From: Halorubrum salinum
Lineage (GTDB): Archaea > Halobacteriota > Halobacteria > Halobacteriales > Haloferacaceae
Assembly (NCBI RefSeq): GCF_024494575.1
Contig: NZ_JANHDO010000001.1
Location: forward strand, 930,001-994,000
Length of the DNA: 64,000 nucleotides
Direction of reading: 5' to 3'
The notes beneath the pieces were generated by a model. That model worked only from the letters and a program-made list of their open reading frames with translations. It did no database searches and was not told the origin of the DNA. Positions 26,805-35,385 of the stretch are shown here, piece after piece (the stretch's first letter is position 1; the number at the start of each line of letters is the position of its first letter). The translations under genes were made by a program, and so were the position numbers.

Positions 26805-26815
26805 GGTCAAAAACC
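26805..26815 (-). promoter_or_regulatory. TATA-like box for the D-lactate dehydrogenase gene
   Basis: Read on the minus strand the motif is GGTTTTTGACC, about 27 bases before the ATG at 26783. The intergenic region 26784-26943 also holds CCATATGC near 26917-26924 for the opposite genes. Confidence 0.5.
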
Positions 26816-26943
26816 TCCTGACGTCGGCGAGGGTGACGGGCGCGCTGTCGGCGGCCCTGCCCGCGGCGAGTGACGGGGAACGCGGCGAGACTCTCACGAA
26901 CGATCGGCACAACACCCATATGCGTCCCCCCGAATCGTCCGAT

Positions 26944-27492
26944 ATGTCACTCGCCGACCGATCGACGTTCAAACGTCGGCTCGACGATCTCGGAGTCACC
27001 GTCAGCGAGGGCCCCGAGAGCGCGTGCCGCGATCTGATAGCCGAGGCCGCGGGCGACCCCGCCGTAGGCGTCTCGGACGCCCCGCTTCCCGACCGGGTCG
27101 AGACGGCCCCGACGACGGCCGACCTGCGGGCGGCCCACACCGGCGTCACCGACGCCGAACTCGGCGTCGCGGAGTACGGCAGCGTCGCGATCGAGGCCGA
27201 CGCCGCCGGCACGGAGCCGGTGAGCCTCTTCGTCGACCGCCACGTCGTCGTCCTCCGCGAGCGCGACCTCGTTCCCGACATGCCGGACGCGTTCGACTGG
27301 CTCGGCCCGAAGACCCGCGAGGGGTCCGTCGACGTCGTGTTCGCGACCGGTCCGAGCGCGACCGCCGACATGGGCGGGCTCGTCCACGGCGCGCACGGTC
27401 CGAAGGAGGTCCACGTGGTGCTGCTTCGCGAGGACGGGGAGACGGAAGACGGCGGACCGGCGGGGACCGAAGGGGGAGACCGCGATGAGTAG
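26944..27492 (+). CDS. LutC-like LUD-domain protein
   Basis: A 182-residue protein with the LUD (LutC/LldG) domain. Marks are TGVTDAELGVAEYGSVAIE, VSLFVDRHVVVLRE and a C-terminal GPSATADMGGLVHGAHGPKEVHVVLL, a classic end of LutC. LutC works with LutA and LutB in oxidation of lactate to pyruvate. Its stop overlaps the start of the next gene by 8 bases, so the two are one operon. The ATG at 26944 follows a TATA-like CCATATGC by about 24 bases. Confidence 0.9.
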   Translation: MSLADRSTFKRRLDDLGVTVSEGPESACRDLIAEAAGDPAVGVSDAPLPDRVETAPTTADLRAAHTGVTDAELGVAEYGSVAIEADAAGTEPVSLFVDRHVVVLRERDLVPDMPDAFDWLGPKTREGSVDVVFATGPSATADMGGLVHGAHGPKEVHVVLLREDGETEDGGPAGTEGGDRDE

Positions 27493-29719
27493 CGACGCCG
27501 CGAAGGCCGACCGGATCCGCGAACTGATGGCGACCGAGGGCGACGCGGTCGCAGAGAACACCCGCGGGTTCAACGAGGGTCGGTACGAGTCGACGTCGCG
27601 GCTCGACGACTACGAGGAGCTGAAAGGCGAGGCGCGCTCGATAAAGGAGGACGCGATCGCCCGGCTCCCGGAGCTTATCGAGGAGGTGAAAGAGACCGTC
27701 GAGGCCAACGGCGGCACCGTCTACGTCGCCGACGACGCCGACGACGCGAACCGGTACATCACGGAGCTGACCGCCGAGGAGCGCGACGCCGACCGGCTGG
27801 TGAAATCGAAGTCGATGACCTCCGAGGAGATCGAGGTCAACGAGGCGCTCGAAGCCGAGGGCGTCGACGTGGTCGAGACCGACCTCGGCGAGTGGGTGCT
27901 TCAAGTGGCCGACGAGGCCCCGTCGCACATCGTCGCGCCGGCGATCCACAAGTCCCGCGAGGGGATAGCGGAGCTGTTCGAAGAGCGGTTCGACCCCGAG
28001 GACCCCCCGGAGACCGCGGAGGAGCTGACGATGTTCGCCCGCGAGCGGCTCGGCGAGCTGATCGAGGACGCGGACGTGGGGATGACGGGCGCGAACTTCA
28101 TCGCCGCGGACTCGGGCACGATGATGCTCGTCACGAGCGAGGGGAACGCCCGGAAGACGGTGACGGCGACCGATACCCACGTCGCGGTCGCCGGCGTCGA
28201 GAAGATCGTCCCGAGCGCCGAGGAGTTCGCCCCCTTCGTCGAGCTGATCGGCCGGTCGGGTACCGGACAGGACGTGACCTCCTACATCTCGACGCTCACG
28301 CCGCCGGTCGATTCACCGGTCCCGGACTTCGAAGACGACGACGAGCCGCTCGCCGACGGCTCCGGCGACGACCGCGACTTCCATCTCGTTCTGATCGACA
28401 ACGGCCGGCTGGCGATGCGCGAGGACGAGGAGCTGAAAGAGACGCTGTACTGCATCCGCTGTTCGGCCTGCTCGAACTCCTGCGGGAACTTCCAGAGCGT
28501 GGGCGGCCACGCCTTCGGCGGCGAGACGTACTCCGGCGGCATCGCCACCGGCTGGGAGGCGGGAATCGAGGGGCTCGACACCGCCGCCGAGTTCAACGAC
28601 CTCTGTACCGGCTGCTCGCGCTGCGTGCCGGCGTGTCCCGTCGAGATCGACATCCCGTGGATCAACACGGTCGTGCGTGACCGGATCAACCGCGGCGAGG
28701 CCGATCCCGGCCAGACGGACTGGATGTTCGAGGAGCTGGTGCCGGACGAGGAGCCCGCGGGCCTCGACCTCGGCACTCGGATCGTCGGCAACTACGAGAC
28801 GCTCGCGAAGTGGGGGAGCCGGACCGCACCGATAGCGAACCGCCTCGCCGACGTCGGGCCGCTCCGCGCGCTCGGCGAGCGCGTGGCGGGGATCGACCGC
28901 CGACGCGACCTCCCCGACTTCGCGAGCCAGTCGCTCGTCGACTGGTTCGAGGCCCGCGGCGGGGCCGCGGTGTCGCCCGAGAACGCGAGCCGCGAGGCCG
29001 TGCTCTACCCGGACACCGCGACCAACTACGTCGACGTCGACCGCGGGAAGGCGGCCGTGCGCGCGTTGGAGGCGATGGACGTGCACGTCAGGGTCCCCGA
29101 CCTGCCGGGGAGCGGACGACCCCCGCTCTCGCAGGGTATGGTCTCGACGGCCGCGGCGAAGGCCGAGGACGTGTACGCCGGACTCGCGACCCACGTCGAC
29201 GCCGGCCGCGACGTGGTCGTGATCGAGCCGAGCGACCTCGGGATGTTCCGCCGCGAGTACGAGAAGTTCCTCCCCGAGGCGTCTCACGAGCGCCTCGCCG
29301 ACGCCAGCTACGACGTGATGGAGTACCTGTTCGGACTCTTGGAGAACGGCGGCGACCCGGCCGGTCTGCGCGCGCCGACCGCGGGGACCGGCCCCGTCGC
29401 GTCCGGGACGCGCGTCGCGTACCACCCGCACTGTCAGGCCCGGACGATCGGCGTCGGCGAGCACGCGACAGCCGTGATGGAGCGACTCGGCTACGACGTG
29501 CGGACCTCCGACACCGAGTGCTGCGGGATGGCCGGCTCCTTCGGCTACAAACACGACTACTACGAGCTGAGCATGGACGTGGGCGAACCCATCCGCGAGC
29601 AGTTCGGCGACACGGACCGGACGGTCGTCGCCGCCGGCACGTCGTGTACCGAGCAGATCGACGCGCTGCTCGGAGACGCGCCGATGCACCCGGTCCAGCT
29701 GGTCGCCCCGCGGGAGTGA
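27485..29719 (+). CDS. LutB-like LUD/Fe-S protein fused to a CCG domain
   Basis: A 744-residue protein. Residues 1-290 are a LUD domain (TGANFIAADSGTMMLVTSEGN), then ferredoxin-like clusters CIRCSACSNSCG near 322 and CTGCSRCVPACPVE near 373, then a linker. From about residue 470 a CCG/heterodisulfide-reductase-like region has HPHCQARTIG near 648 and TECCGMAGSFGYKHDYY near 677. It combines LutB and LutA (LldF and LldE) roles in one chain. The linker and CCG region parallel those of the 1020-residue protein opposite. Substrate L- or D-lactate is inferred. Confidence 0.93.
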   Translation: MSSDAAKADRIRELMATEGDAVAENTRGFNEGRYESTSRLDDYEELKGEARSIKEDAIARLPELIEEVKETVEANGGTVYVADDADDANRYITELTAEERDADRLVKSKSMTSEEIEVNEALEAEGVDVVETDLGEWVLQVADEAPSHIVAPAIHKSREGIAELFEERFDPEDPPETAEELTMFARERLGELIEDADVGMTGANFIAADSGTMMLVTSEGNARKTVTATDTHVAVAGVEKIVPSAEEFAPFVELIGRSGTGQDVTSYISTLTPPVDSPVPDFEDDDEPLADGSGDDRDFHLVLIDNGRLAMREDEELKETLYCIRCSACSNSCGNFQSVGGHAFGGETYSGGIATGWEAGIEGLDTAAEFNDLCTGCSRCVPACPVEIDIPWINTVVRDRINRGEADPGQTDWMFEELVPDEEPAGLDLGTRIVGNYETLAKWGSRTAPIANRLADVGPLRALGERVAGIDRRRDLPDFASQSLVDWFEARGGAAVSPENASREAVLYPDTATNYVDVDRGKAAVRALEAMDVHVRVPDLPGSGRPPLSQGMVSTAAAKAEDVYAGLATHVDAGRDVVVIEPSDLGMFRREYEKFLPEASHERLADASYDVMEYLFGLLENGGDPAGLRAPTAGTGPVASGTRVAYHPHCQARTIGVGEHATAVMERLGYDVRTSDTECCGMAGSFGYKHDYYELSMDVGEPIREQFGDTDRTVVAAGTSCTEQIDALLGDAPMHPVQLVAPRE

Positions 29720-29811
29720 CCCCGCCGTCACCGGCCCGATCCGAGCCACACGCTCGGCCGGTCCGCCGGTCGAGCGCGCACCGTCTGACGGGCGTCGTTC
29801 GACAACGAACG

Positions 29812-29818
29812 CTTATTA
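29812..29818 (+). promoter_or_regulatory. TATA-like box for the PRC-barrel gene
   Basis: CTTATTA is centred 28 bases before the ATG at 29843, supporting that start over an upstream GTG and a leaderless message. Confidence 0.55.
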
Positions 29819-29842
29819 GGCGCGCTCGTGACCGTATCGGAT

Positions 29843-30142
29843 ATGAACGCGGCTCCACAGGAGATCACGTCGCTCGTCGGTCGTGAGGTCTACTCGAACA
29901 ACGGGGTTTTCGTCGGTGAGATCGAGGACGTGCGCCTCGATCTGGACGCGCAGGCGGTGACCGGGCTCGCGCTCGCCGAACTCAACCACGAGCTGTTCGC
30001 GGGGCGTGTCGAGCGGAACACGGGCGTTATCGTCCCGTACCGCTGGGTGCGCGCCGTCGGCGACGTGGTGTTGGTCAACGACGTCATCGAGCGGTTCGAC
30101 ACAGGGTCCGACGAGGAGGAGGCCGACCAGCCGCCGCGGTGA
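29843..30142 (+). CDS. PRC-barrel domain protein
   Basis: A 99-residue protein with one PRC-barrel: ITSLVGREVYSNNGVFVGEI opens it and VPYRWVRAVGDVVLVNDVIE closes it. Archaeal PRC-barrels are linked to CdvA/CdpB-type cell-division scaffolds and to RimM-like RNA work; single-domain haloarchaeal forms such as CdpB proteins bind SepF. Which paralog this is cannot be told from sequence alone. The acidic tail is short. The start was set by the TATA-like box. Confidence 0.9.
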   Translation: MNAAPQEITSLVGREVYSNNGVFVGEIEDVRLDLDAQAVTGLALAELNHELFAGRVERNTGVIVPYRWVRAVGDVVLVNDVIERFDTGSDEEEADQPPR

Positions 30143-30165
30143 ATACGCCCTCAGGCCGAACGGTC

Positions 30166-30489
30166 TCAGAACGGTAACGCGTCGCGAAGGGTCGATAAGA
30201 CGCCGCCGCTCGTCCGCCGCTTCTCGTCGAACACGGGGTACACCGCGTCGAGGAGTTCCGTCTCGTTCTCGAACCGACGCTGAGGAAGCTCGTCGAGCAC
30301 CGCGGCGAGCGAGACCGTTCGACCCGCGGCGTCGTACGGGATCTCCGGGTCGTCGAGCGCGCCGACGATCTCCTCGCTCGTCGCGGGGAACGACACGCCA
30401 GCTTCCTCGATCCGGGCGTCGAGCACGGCGATCCCGAACTCGATCGCCTCGGGTTCCGAGGATCCGCCGCCGGGTGGGCGTGCTGCCAT
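30166..30489 (-). CDS. DUF5789-like small protein
   Basis: A 107-residue acidic protein. FGIAVLDARIEEAGVSFPAT, IPYDAAGRTVSLAAVLDELP and FENETELLDAVYPVF are repeated features of a haloarchaeal family I recall as DUF5789. It is mostly helical with no membrane segment. Convergent with the PRC-barrel gene. Function unknown. Confidence 0.75.
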   Translation of the reverse strand: MAARPPGGGSSEPEAIEFGIAVLDARIEEAGVSFPATSEEIVGALDDPEIPYDAAGRTVSLAAVLDELPQRRFENETELLDAVYPVFDEKRRTSGGVLSTLRDALPF

Positions 30490-30551
30490 CGAGACGGCTT
30501 ACTCGCCCCGAACGCTTGAAACCCATGCTCTTTCGCGGGCGGGTCGCTTTC

Positions 30552-30968
30552 TCACTCGGGTACCGACTCCTCCGGCGGCGCGGCGTCGAGCACGGCGAGT
30601 TCGACCCCGTCGCCGGCGCGGTCGAACGCGGCGACGGCGTCGTCGTCGTACGGCGGGACGGCGACGAGCACGACCGCGGCGAGGTCGTCCGTCTTCGAGA
30701 CGCCGAGAAACCCCTTCGGATGCGAGAGGAACCGCGCGCCGCCTCGCCCGACGGGCGTCCCGAGGTCGACGCCGAACACGGCGTTCACCGCGCCGCCGAC
30801 GCCCGCCGGCGTGAAGTGTGTCAGCACCGGCGTCTCCGGATCGAGTCCGGTGGGTTCCTCGAAGTCGCCGGCGGGAGTCGACGAGAGGCGGAGGTTCGTC
30901 GCGGTCGGGTCGCGGTCGGCGGCGTGGTCGAGCAAGACCGTCAACAGGCCGCGCGTGACGTGGATCAC
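30552..30968 (-). CDS. haloarchaeal protein of unknown function
   Basis: A 138-residue protein with alternating beta strands and short helices (LLTVLLDHAADRDP, VLTHFTPAGVGGAVNAVFG, AAVVLVAVPPYDDD). The start is a GTG at 30968. I recall similar sequences in many haloarchaea but no function. It lies 24 bases after the MBL-like gene and is probably cotranscribed with it. A JAMM-like or metal site is not evident. Confidence 0.65.
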   Translation of the reverse strand: MIHVTRGLLTVLLDHAADRDPTATNLRLSSTPAGDFEEPTGLDPETPVLTHFTPAGVGGAVNAVFGVDLGTPVGRGGARFLSHPKGFLGVSKTDDLAAVVLVAVPPYDDDAVAAFDRAGDGVELAVLDAAPPEESVPE

Positions 30969-30992
30969 GGCGAGGCGAGTCCGGCCATCGGA

Positions 30993-31691
30993 TCAGATAC
31001 CGATCGCGTCGCGGAGCGTCTTCGCGTACAGCCCCGGCGCTTTGCATCTGGACCCGGAAAGCGCGTCCTCGACCGCGATCGCGGCCCGCTCGTGGACGCC
31101 GACGCCGTGACCGACTAACACGCGGTCCGGGTCGCGTCCGGACAGCGCCGTCGTCGGGGGCGTGAGCCGGAGCATCGGGTGGACGCCGAGCCGCTCGCGG
31201 TCGCCCCGGAAGTACGACGCGGAGCCGAGCGACTCGGGAACGACGAGCGTCTCGCCGTCGAAGAACCCGACCTCCTGCCACGGCGGCACGGCGGTGTCGC
31301 GGACCCGGAACGTCTCGAATCCGGTGTCGGCCAGCCGAGATCCGAACCGCTCGACCGGCGCGTCGAGGTCGTCCGCGACCCCGGTCATCCAGTCGGCGAC
31401 GTAGACGGGAACGTCGTGACGGTTCGCGATCGCCGCCGCGTCGCGCTTGTGGCGGTCGAGCCCGACGACGACGCCGGCGACGGTGCCGAGTTCTGCGATG
31501 AGGTCGTCGACGCCCGGCGCGTCGACCGGGTCGAACACCCACACGTCGCTCTCTCCCGTCTCGTCGTTCGAGACCGCGACGGCGTGGCTCGCGCGCTCCA
31601 TCGTCTCGTTCGGATAGGCGATCCAGCCGACGCCGCCGTCGTATCTGTCGATCTCGTGGAGGTCGGCCTCGCCGTCCGCTTTCATTCCCAT
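30993..31691 (-). CDS. degenerate metallo-beta-lactamase-like protein
   Basis: A 232-residue protein with the layout of a small MBL-fold protein: an N-terminal strand (GVGWIAYPNE), then VVVGLDRHKRDAAAIANRHD, where active enzymes have an HxHxDH motif. Here the pattern is DRHKRD, so at least one metal ligand looks lost. Later LVGHGVGVHERAA could supply one histidine. Activity is therefore doubtful. I chose the ATG at 31691; a second ATG at 31685 is possible. It precedes the 30552-30968 gene by 24 bases. Confidence 0.65.
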   Translation of the reverse strand: MGMKADGEADLHEIDRYDGGVGWIAYPNETMERASHAVAVSNDETGESDVWVFDPVDAPGVDDLIAELGTVAGVVVGLDRHKRDAAAIANRHDVPVYVADWMTGVADDLDAPVERFGSRLADTGFETFRVRDTAVPPWQEVGFFDGETLVVPESLGSASYFRGDRERLGVHPMLRLTPPTTALSGRDPDRVLVGHGVGVHERAAIAVEDALSGSRCKAPGLYAKTLRDAIGI

Positions 31692-31765
31692 ACCCGTCGT
31701 TCGGGCCGAACCCCTTTCAACCCGTCTCCGGCGGAAGGAGTCGAGGAACCGACGGGCCGCGGTCC

Positions 31766-32335
31766 CTACGCCTCCGTCTCGGCGACGAGCCGCTCGCGGA
31801 TGTCGGTCGCGTCGACCGCAGCCCACGCCTCGACGTCGTACGTCACGTCCGCGAGCGTTTCCAGTCGGTCGGCGTCACCGCTCTTGATTGCCGCGACCGC
31901 GTCCGCGGAGAGCCGATCGAGCACCGCCGTAGAGAGCGCCTCGCGGTCGACGCTCCGCTCCGGCACGTCGAGGATGTGCGGGAGGTCCTCGGCGTCGGGC
32001 GGGAGCGACGGGAAGGCGGCGGGACCGACCGCGAGCGCGACGCGGTCCGACGAATCGACCGTCGTACCGGCGTCGTTCGCGTCCGGCGGCGCAACCGACT
32101 CCGGCGTCGACCCGGACTCCGCGAGCGCGTCCGGCGGCGCGGGGACGAGCGCGTACTCCGCGACGGCGACGTCGATGGCGGCCGCGATGGCCTCCTCGTC
32201 GACCGCCGCGCGCTGTTTGAACGCGAGCTCTGCGAGCGCCCGAGAGAGTTCCGCGCGCGTGAGCCACTCGAAGAGGTCGACGACTCCGGCGAGATCGTCG
32301 CGGGCCGCCACGCTCGGCGCGTCCTCCGCCGTCAC
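31766..32335 (-). CDS. conserved haloarchaeal acidic protein
   Basis: A 189-residue acidic protein. The N-terminal third (DLFEWLTRAELSRALAELAFK) is helical and well conserved in haloarchaea, the middle is a loop rich in D and A, and the C-terminal part (DAVAAIKSGDADRLETLADV) is helical again. It may be DUF7109 (number from memory). The GTG start overlaps the TGA of the glycosyltransferase gene by four bases, so the two are translated together. Confidence 0.7.
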   Translation of the reverse strand: MTAEDAPSVAARDDLAGVVDLFEWLTRAELSRALAELAFKQRAAVDEEAIAAAIDVAVAEYALVPAPPDALAESGSTPESVAPPDANDAGTTVDSSDRVALAVGPAAFPSLPPDAEDLPHILDVPERSVDREALSTAVLDRLSADAVAAIKSGDADRLETLADVTYDVEAWAAVDATDIRERLVAETEA

Positions 32336-33549
32336 GTCTCGTCACCCGGAGCTGTGTCGGGTGCGGTGTCCTCCGGCGTTCGATGGCCGTTCCGGCGCCG
32401 GCGTACGTCCTCGGCCGTCGCCCGTTCCGCGGCGGGAGCGGCCGTTGCGGAATCAGTGACGTCTGCGATATCGGTGCTCGCCGCCTCGGCGACGTCGGCG
32501 GGCGATATCGGCGCGTCCCTCCACGCCGGGAGCCGCGTGTCCGGCCCCGGCGGCGCGAGCGCGTCGGCGTACGTCTCGACCTGTGCGCGCTCGTCCTCCC
32601 GGTCGAACGCGAGCCCGTTGAACGCGGCGTCGGTCTCGTAGCCGCGGATCAGGTCTGCAGCCGCCTCGCGATAGCGGCTCGCGAGCGTGTCGTACGCGAC
32701 CGAGACGCCGGCGTTCTCGACGGCCCGGAGCGTCGCCGCCCCGACGGCTCGGCTCATGTCCGCGAGCCCGGTCGGCCCGTCGACGGAGCGGTGGTCGTGC
32801 TCGTACCGCCCGAGGTCGACCTGCGCGCTGTCCGCGAATCCGGCGTGCTCGAACGCCTCGCCGAGCGTCCCGACCTCCAACCCCCACCCGCGCTGGAGCC
32901 GGAGCCGGGAGACGAGGTCGCTCGTCGCCGCGAACTCGCCCGCGAGCGCGTAGCGGAACGCGTCGAGGTACGCCACGACCTCCTCGTCGCCCTCGGCGTC
33001 GTCGGCGATCGCTCGCACGAGCGGGCGGAAGAACAGCCGGAAGAGCCGCCCGTACAGCGACCCGTCCTCGACGCGCGCGTAGTACCCCTTCGAGAACTCG
33101 TGGCCCCGGGCGAGCGGGAACAGCAGCCGGTCGACGAACGCGGGCGAGTACGTCTTCGTGTCGGCGTCGTGGACGACGACGTACTCCGAACCGAGCGCGC
33201 GGCCGAGCCCGAGCCACACGTCGCGTCCCTTCCCGCGGCTGCCGTCGAGCCCGTGGTCGCGGAGCAGGTCAGAGAGACGGGGGCCGCCACACCAGAGCGT
33301 CTCCACGTCGACGTCGAACCCGTCGAGCCAGCGGACGAAGGGCGCCACGCGTTCGGCGGGGGCGCGGAGGGGAACGATCACGCGGGCCGGCGCGACGGTT
33401 TCGAGCGCGGTCAGGACGCGCTCGGCCGCGAGCGTCCCGTACTCGCGTTCCGTCATCGGGACCACGACCGCCGCCCGGCCGGTGGGGGCGTCCGGCCGGT
33501 GGTCGGTCAACGCGTGCAGTGTCGTCACGCGCTCTTGGACGTACTCCAT
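32332..33549 (-). CDS. glycosyltransferase, GpgS/MpgS-like (GT81/GT2-like)
   Basis: A 405-residue cytoplasmic nucleotide-sugar transferase. The N-terminal half is a GT-A fold: VVVPMTEREYG, then GSRGKGRDVWLG and VVHDADTKTYSP (the DxD-type metal motif). Such enzymes make glucosyl- or mannosyl-3-phosphoglycerate, precursors of compatible solutes. No cognate phosphatase lies beside it, so this role is inference. The C-terminal 70 residues are a disordered tail. A TATA-like CTATTTAG lies about 29 bases upstream. Confidence 0.85.
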   Translation of the reverse strand: MEYVQERVTTLHALTDHRPDAPTGRAAVVVPMTEREYGTLAAERVLTALETVAPARVIVPLRAPAERVAPFVRWLDGFDVDVETLWCGGPRLSDLLRDHGLDGSRGKGRDVWLGLGRALGSEYVVVHDADTKTYSPAFVDRLLFPLARGHEFSKGYYARVEDGSLYGRLFRLFFRPLVRAIADDAEGDEEVVAYLDAFRYALAGEFAATSDLVSRLRLQRGWGLEVGTLGEAFEHAGFADSAQVDLGRYEHDHRSVDGPTGLADMSRAVGAATLRAVENAGVSVAYDTLASRYREAAADLIRGYETDAAFNGLAFDREDERAQVETYADALAPPGPDTRLPAWRDAPISPADVAEAASTDIADVTDSATAAPAAERATAEDVRRRRNGHRTPEDTAPDTAPGDET

Positions 33550-33574
33550 TGGAAGGAGACAGGGGCGCGACACC

Positions 33575-33582
33575 CTAAATAG
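33575..33582 (-). promoter_or_regulatory. TATA-like box for the glycosyltransferase gene
   Basis: On the minus strand the motif is CTATTTAG, about 29 bases before the ATG at 33549. Confidence 0.5.
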
Positions 33583-33612
33583 GTGCGATACCCGCGGTGC
33601 GTTCCGGTCCCG

Positions 33613-33719
33613 GTCGACGCCGGATCCCGCGCCCTGCGACACGGTGTCGACGCCGGTCGGCCTCAGTCGACGCCGGTCAGCCTCGGACGACACTGGTCGA
33701 CGCCGGTCGACTCCGGTCG
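33613..33719. repeat. short imperfect tandem repeats (GTCGACGCCGGT)
   Basis: The core GTCGACGCCGG recurs at 33613, 33646, 33666 and 33696 with spacings of 33, 20 and 30 bases, plus half copies. The stretch fills the 176 bases between the glycosyltransferase and MFS genes. No gene is apparent in it. It could form hairpins because GTCGAC is palindromic, or it could be a terminator or recombination product. Confidence 0.7.
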
Positions 33720-33725
33720 TCGCTC

Positions 33726-34910
33726 TCAGGCCGCCGACTCCGCGCCGGCCGCGCCGCCCGGCACGCGGCCCGCTCGATCGAGGACCGCGTAGACGGCGAC
33801 GAGGGCGACGAGCCCGCCGGCGAGCGCGAGGAAGACGGCGTCGTAGCTCACGCCGGCCTCGATCGCCTCGCCGACGACCCACGACCCGGCCGCCTGCGTG
33901 GACATCATCCCGGCCGAGAACACGGCGTACGCCGAGGCCCGCGACTCGTCCGGCAGCGACGCGAGGAGGTAGGTGTCGCCCGCGGGAAACAGCATGTGGA
34001 TCGCGAACCCCACGACGACGCTCGCGGCGACCACGGTGACGACCCCCGACGCGAAGACGACGAACACGACGCCGACGATGAACGTCGAGACGATCCCGAG
34101 GAGGTACGGGACGTGCGGGAGCCGGTCGGCGAGGTCGCCGGAGACGAGGAACGCGGGGACGCCGGCGGCGAAGATCACCGTGAGCAGGTTGCGCGCGGTC
34201 GCCGTCGGAAGCCCCTTGTCGATCATGTACAGCTCGTAGAAGTTGAACAGCCCCTGCCAGACGAAGCTCGTGAGGCCCATCAACACGACGCCCGCGAGGA
34301 TCAGCCTCCACTCGCCGCGCGCGGCGCCGAGGAAGTCCGTGTCCCGCGCGCCGGCCTCCGGGAGGTCGGTCCGGTTCGCGAGCGCGACGAAGACGAGCGT
34401 GGTCGCGGCGGCGACCGCGGCGAGCCCGTAGAAGGCCGCGCGCCAGTCGTACCACAGCGCGACGGTGACGATTGGCGCGGCGGCGACCGCGGCGAGCTGG
34501 CTCGCCATCCCGTGGACGCCCATCACCCGACCGACGCGGTCGGGGAACAGCTCCGCGACGAACGGGTTCGCGGCCACGAAGTAGACGCCCGAGGCGCAGC
34601 CGATGGCGAACGCGGCGACCATCAGCGTCGGCACACCGGGGGCCACCGCGACGCCGAGCGCGCCGAGCGTCACCACCGCACCGGAGACGCAGACGACGAC
34701 CTGCCGCGAGATGCGGGTGAGCGCCCATCCGGCCGGGACGCGCGGGGCGGCCGACCCCAGCCACGCGAGCGTGACGATGAGTCCGGCGGTCCCCTCGCCG
34801 ATCCCGAACTCGCCGATGAACTCACCCACGAGCGGGGCGAACACCACCCGCGCGAAGTTCACGAGGAAGACGAGGGCACAGAGCGAGCCGAACAGGCGAG
34901 TCCGTGACAC
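33726..34910 (-). CDS. MFS transporter
   Basis: A 394-residue major-facilitator carrier with about 12 membrane segments. The GWALTRISRQ loop with LPDRVGRVMGVHG and an MLFPAGDTYLLASLPDESRASAYAVFSAGMM region are standard MFS marks. The start is a GTG at 34910; a longer reading adds a basic, non-hydrophobic extension. Substrate not predictable. It is divergent from the small zinc protein gene at 35079. Confidence 0.85.
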   Translation of the reverse strand: MSRTRLFGSLCALVFLVNFARVVFAPLVGEFIGEFGIGEGTAGLIVTLAWLGSAAPRVPAGWALTRISRQVVVCVSGAVVTLGALGVAVAPGVPTLMVAAFAIGCASGVYFVAANPFVAELFPDRVGRVMGVHGMASQLAAVAAAPIVTVALWYDWRAAFYGLAAVAAATTLVFVALANRTDLPEAGARDTDFLGAARGEWRLILAGVVLMGLTSFVWQGLFNFYELYMIDKGLPTATARNLLTVIFAAGVPAFLVSGDLADRLPHVPYLLGIVSTFIVGVVFVVFASGVVTVVAASVVVGFAIHMLFPAGDTYLLASLPDESRASAYAVFSAGMMSTQAAGSWVVGEAIEAGVSYDAVFLALAGGLVALVAVYAVLDRAGRVPGGAAGAESAA

Positions 34911-35046
34911 GAGCGGCCTTTCTCGCGGTGTGAGACAAACGTTCCGAAAGGCCGCGACGCGTCGAGCTGGGTCGAGACGCGCGGGCGTCCGATCGAGCGG
35001 CAACGGGTCGCCACCGCCCGCACCGTCCGACCGACGTCGTACGGGG

Positions 35047-35055
35047 TTTTTATAC
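35047..35055 (+). promoter_or_regulatory. TATA-like box for the zinc protein gene
   Basis: TTTTTATAC is centred 27 bases before the ATG at 35079, one of the clearest promoters in the window. Confidence 0.65.
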
Positions 35056-35078
35056 AGCCACGCGATCAACGAGGATTC

Positions 35079-35249
35079 ATGAAATCGACACGGAAGGGAC
35101 TGCGGGACGGCGACCTGTTCAAGGACACATACGAGCGGCTCAACTGCGCCGAGTGCGAGATGGTCTTGAAAAAGAAGAACGATCCCGACGAAGTGTTCGC
35201 GGTCCGCGTCTGCCCGGAGTGCGGAGCGACGTACAAGGAACTCCGGTAA
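35079..35249 (+). CDS. small zinc finger protein (HVO_0758-like)
   Basis: A 56-residue protein with two CxxC pairs: NCAEC near residues 22-26 and VCPECG near 44-49, forming one zinc ribbon. The N-terminus (KSTRKGLRDGDLFKDTYERL) is basic and conserved in the haloarchaeal HVO_0758 group. A strong TATA-like box precedes it. Likely a small nucleic-acid- or protein-binding module. It is easily missed because of its size. Confidence 0.88.
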   Translation: MKSTRKGLRDGDLFKDTYERLNCAECEMVLKKKNDPDEVFAVRVCPECGATYKELR

Positions 35250-35385
35250 CGGTCCCCGTCCCCGGATCGGTCGTCACCGCCGATCGCGACCCCGCCTTTG
35301 CGGCGGGAATCGGTCTCTCCCTCCCCTCGCCGTCACCGCTTTTCTCTCGAGCCCGGAACGCGTCTCGCAGCTTCACCGCCGCGAT

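Noticed and set aside
30993-31691. Active metallo-beta-lactamase
   Set aside because: The HxHxDH motif is degenerate (DRHKRD), so I call only an MBL-like fold.
33550-34764. N-terminal extension of the glycosyltransferase to 810 residues
   Set aside because: The extension overlaps the MFS gene in another frame and is arginine-rich. The ATG at 33549 has a promoter 29 bases upstream.
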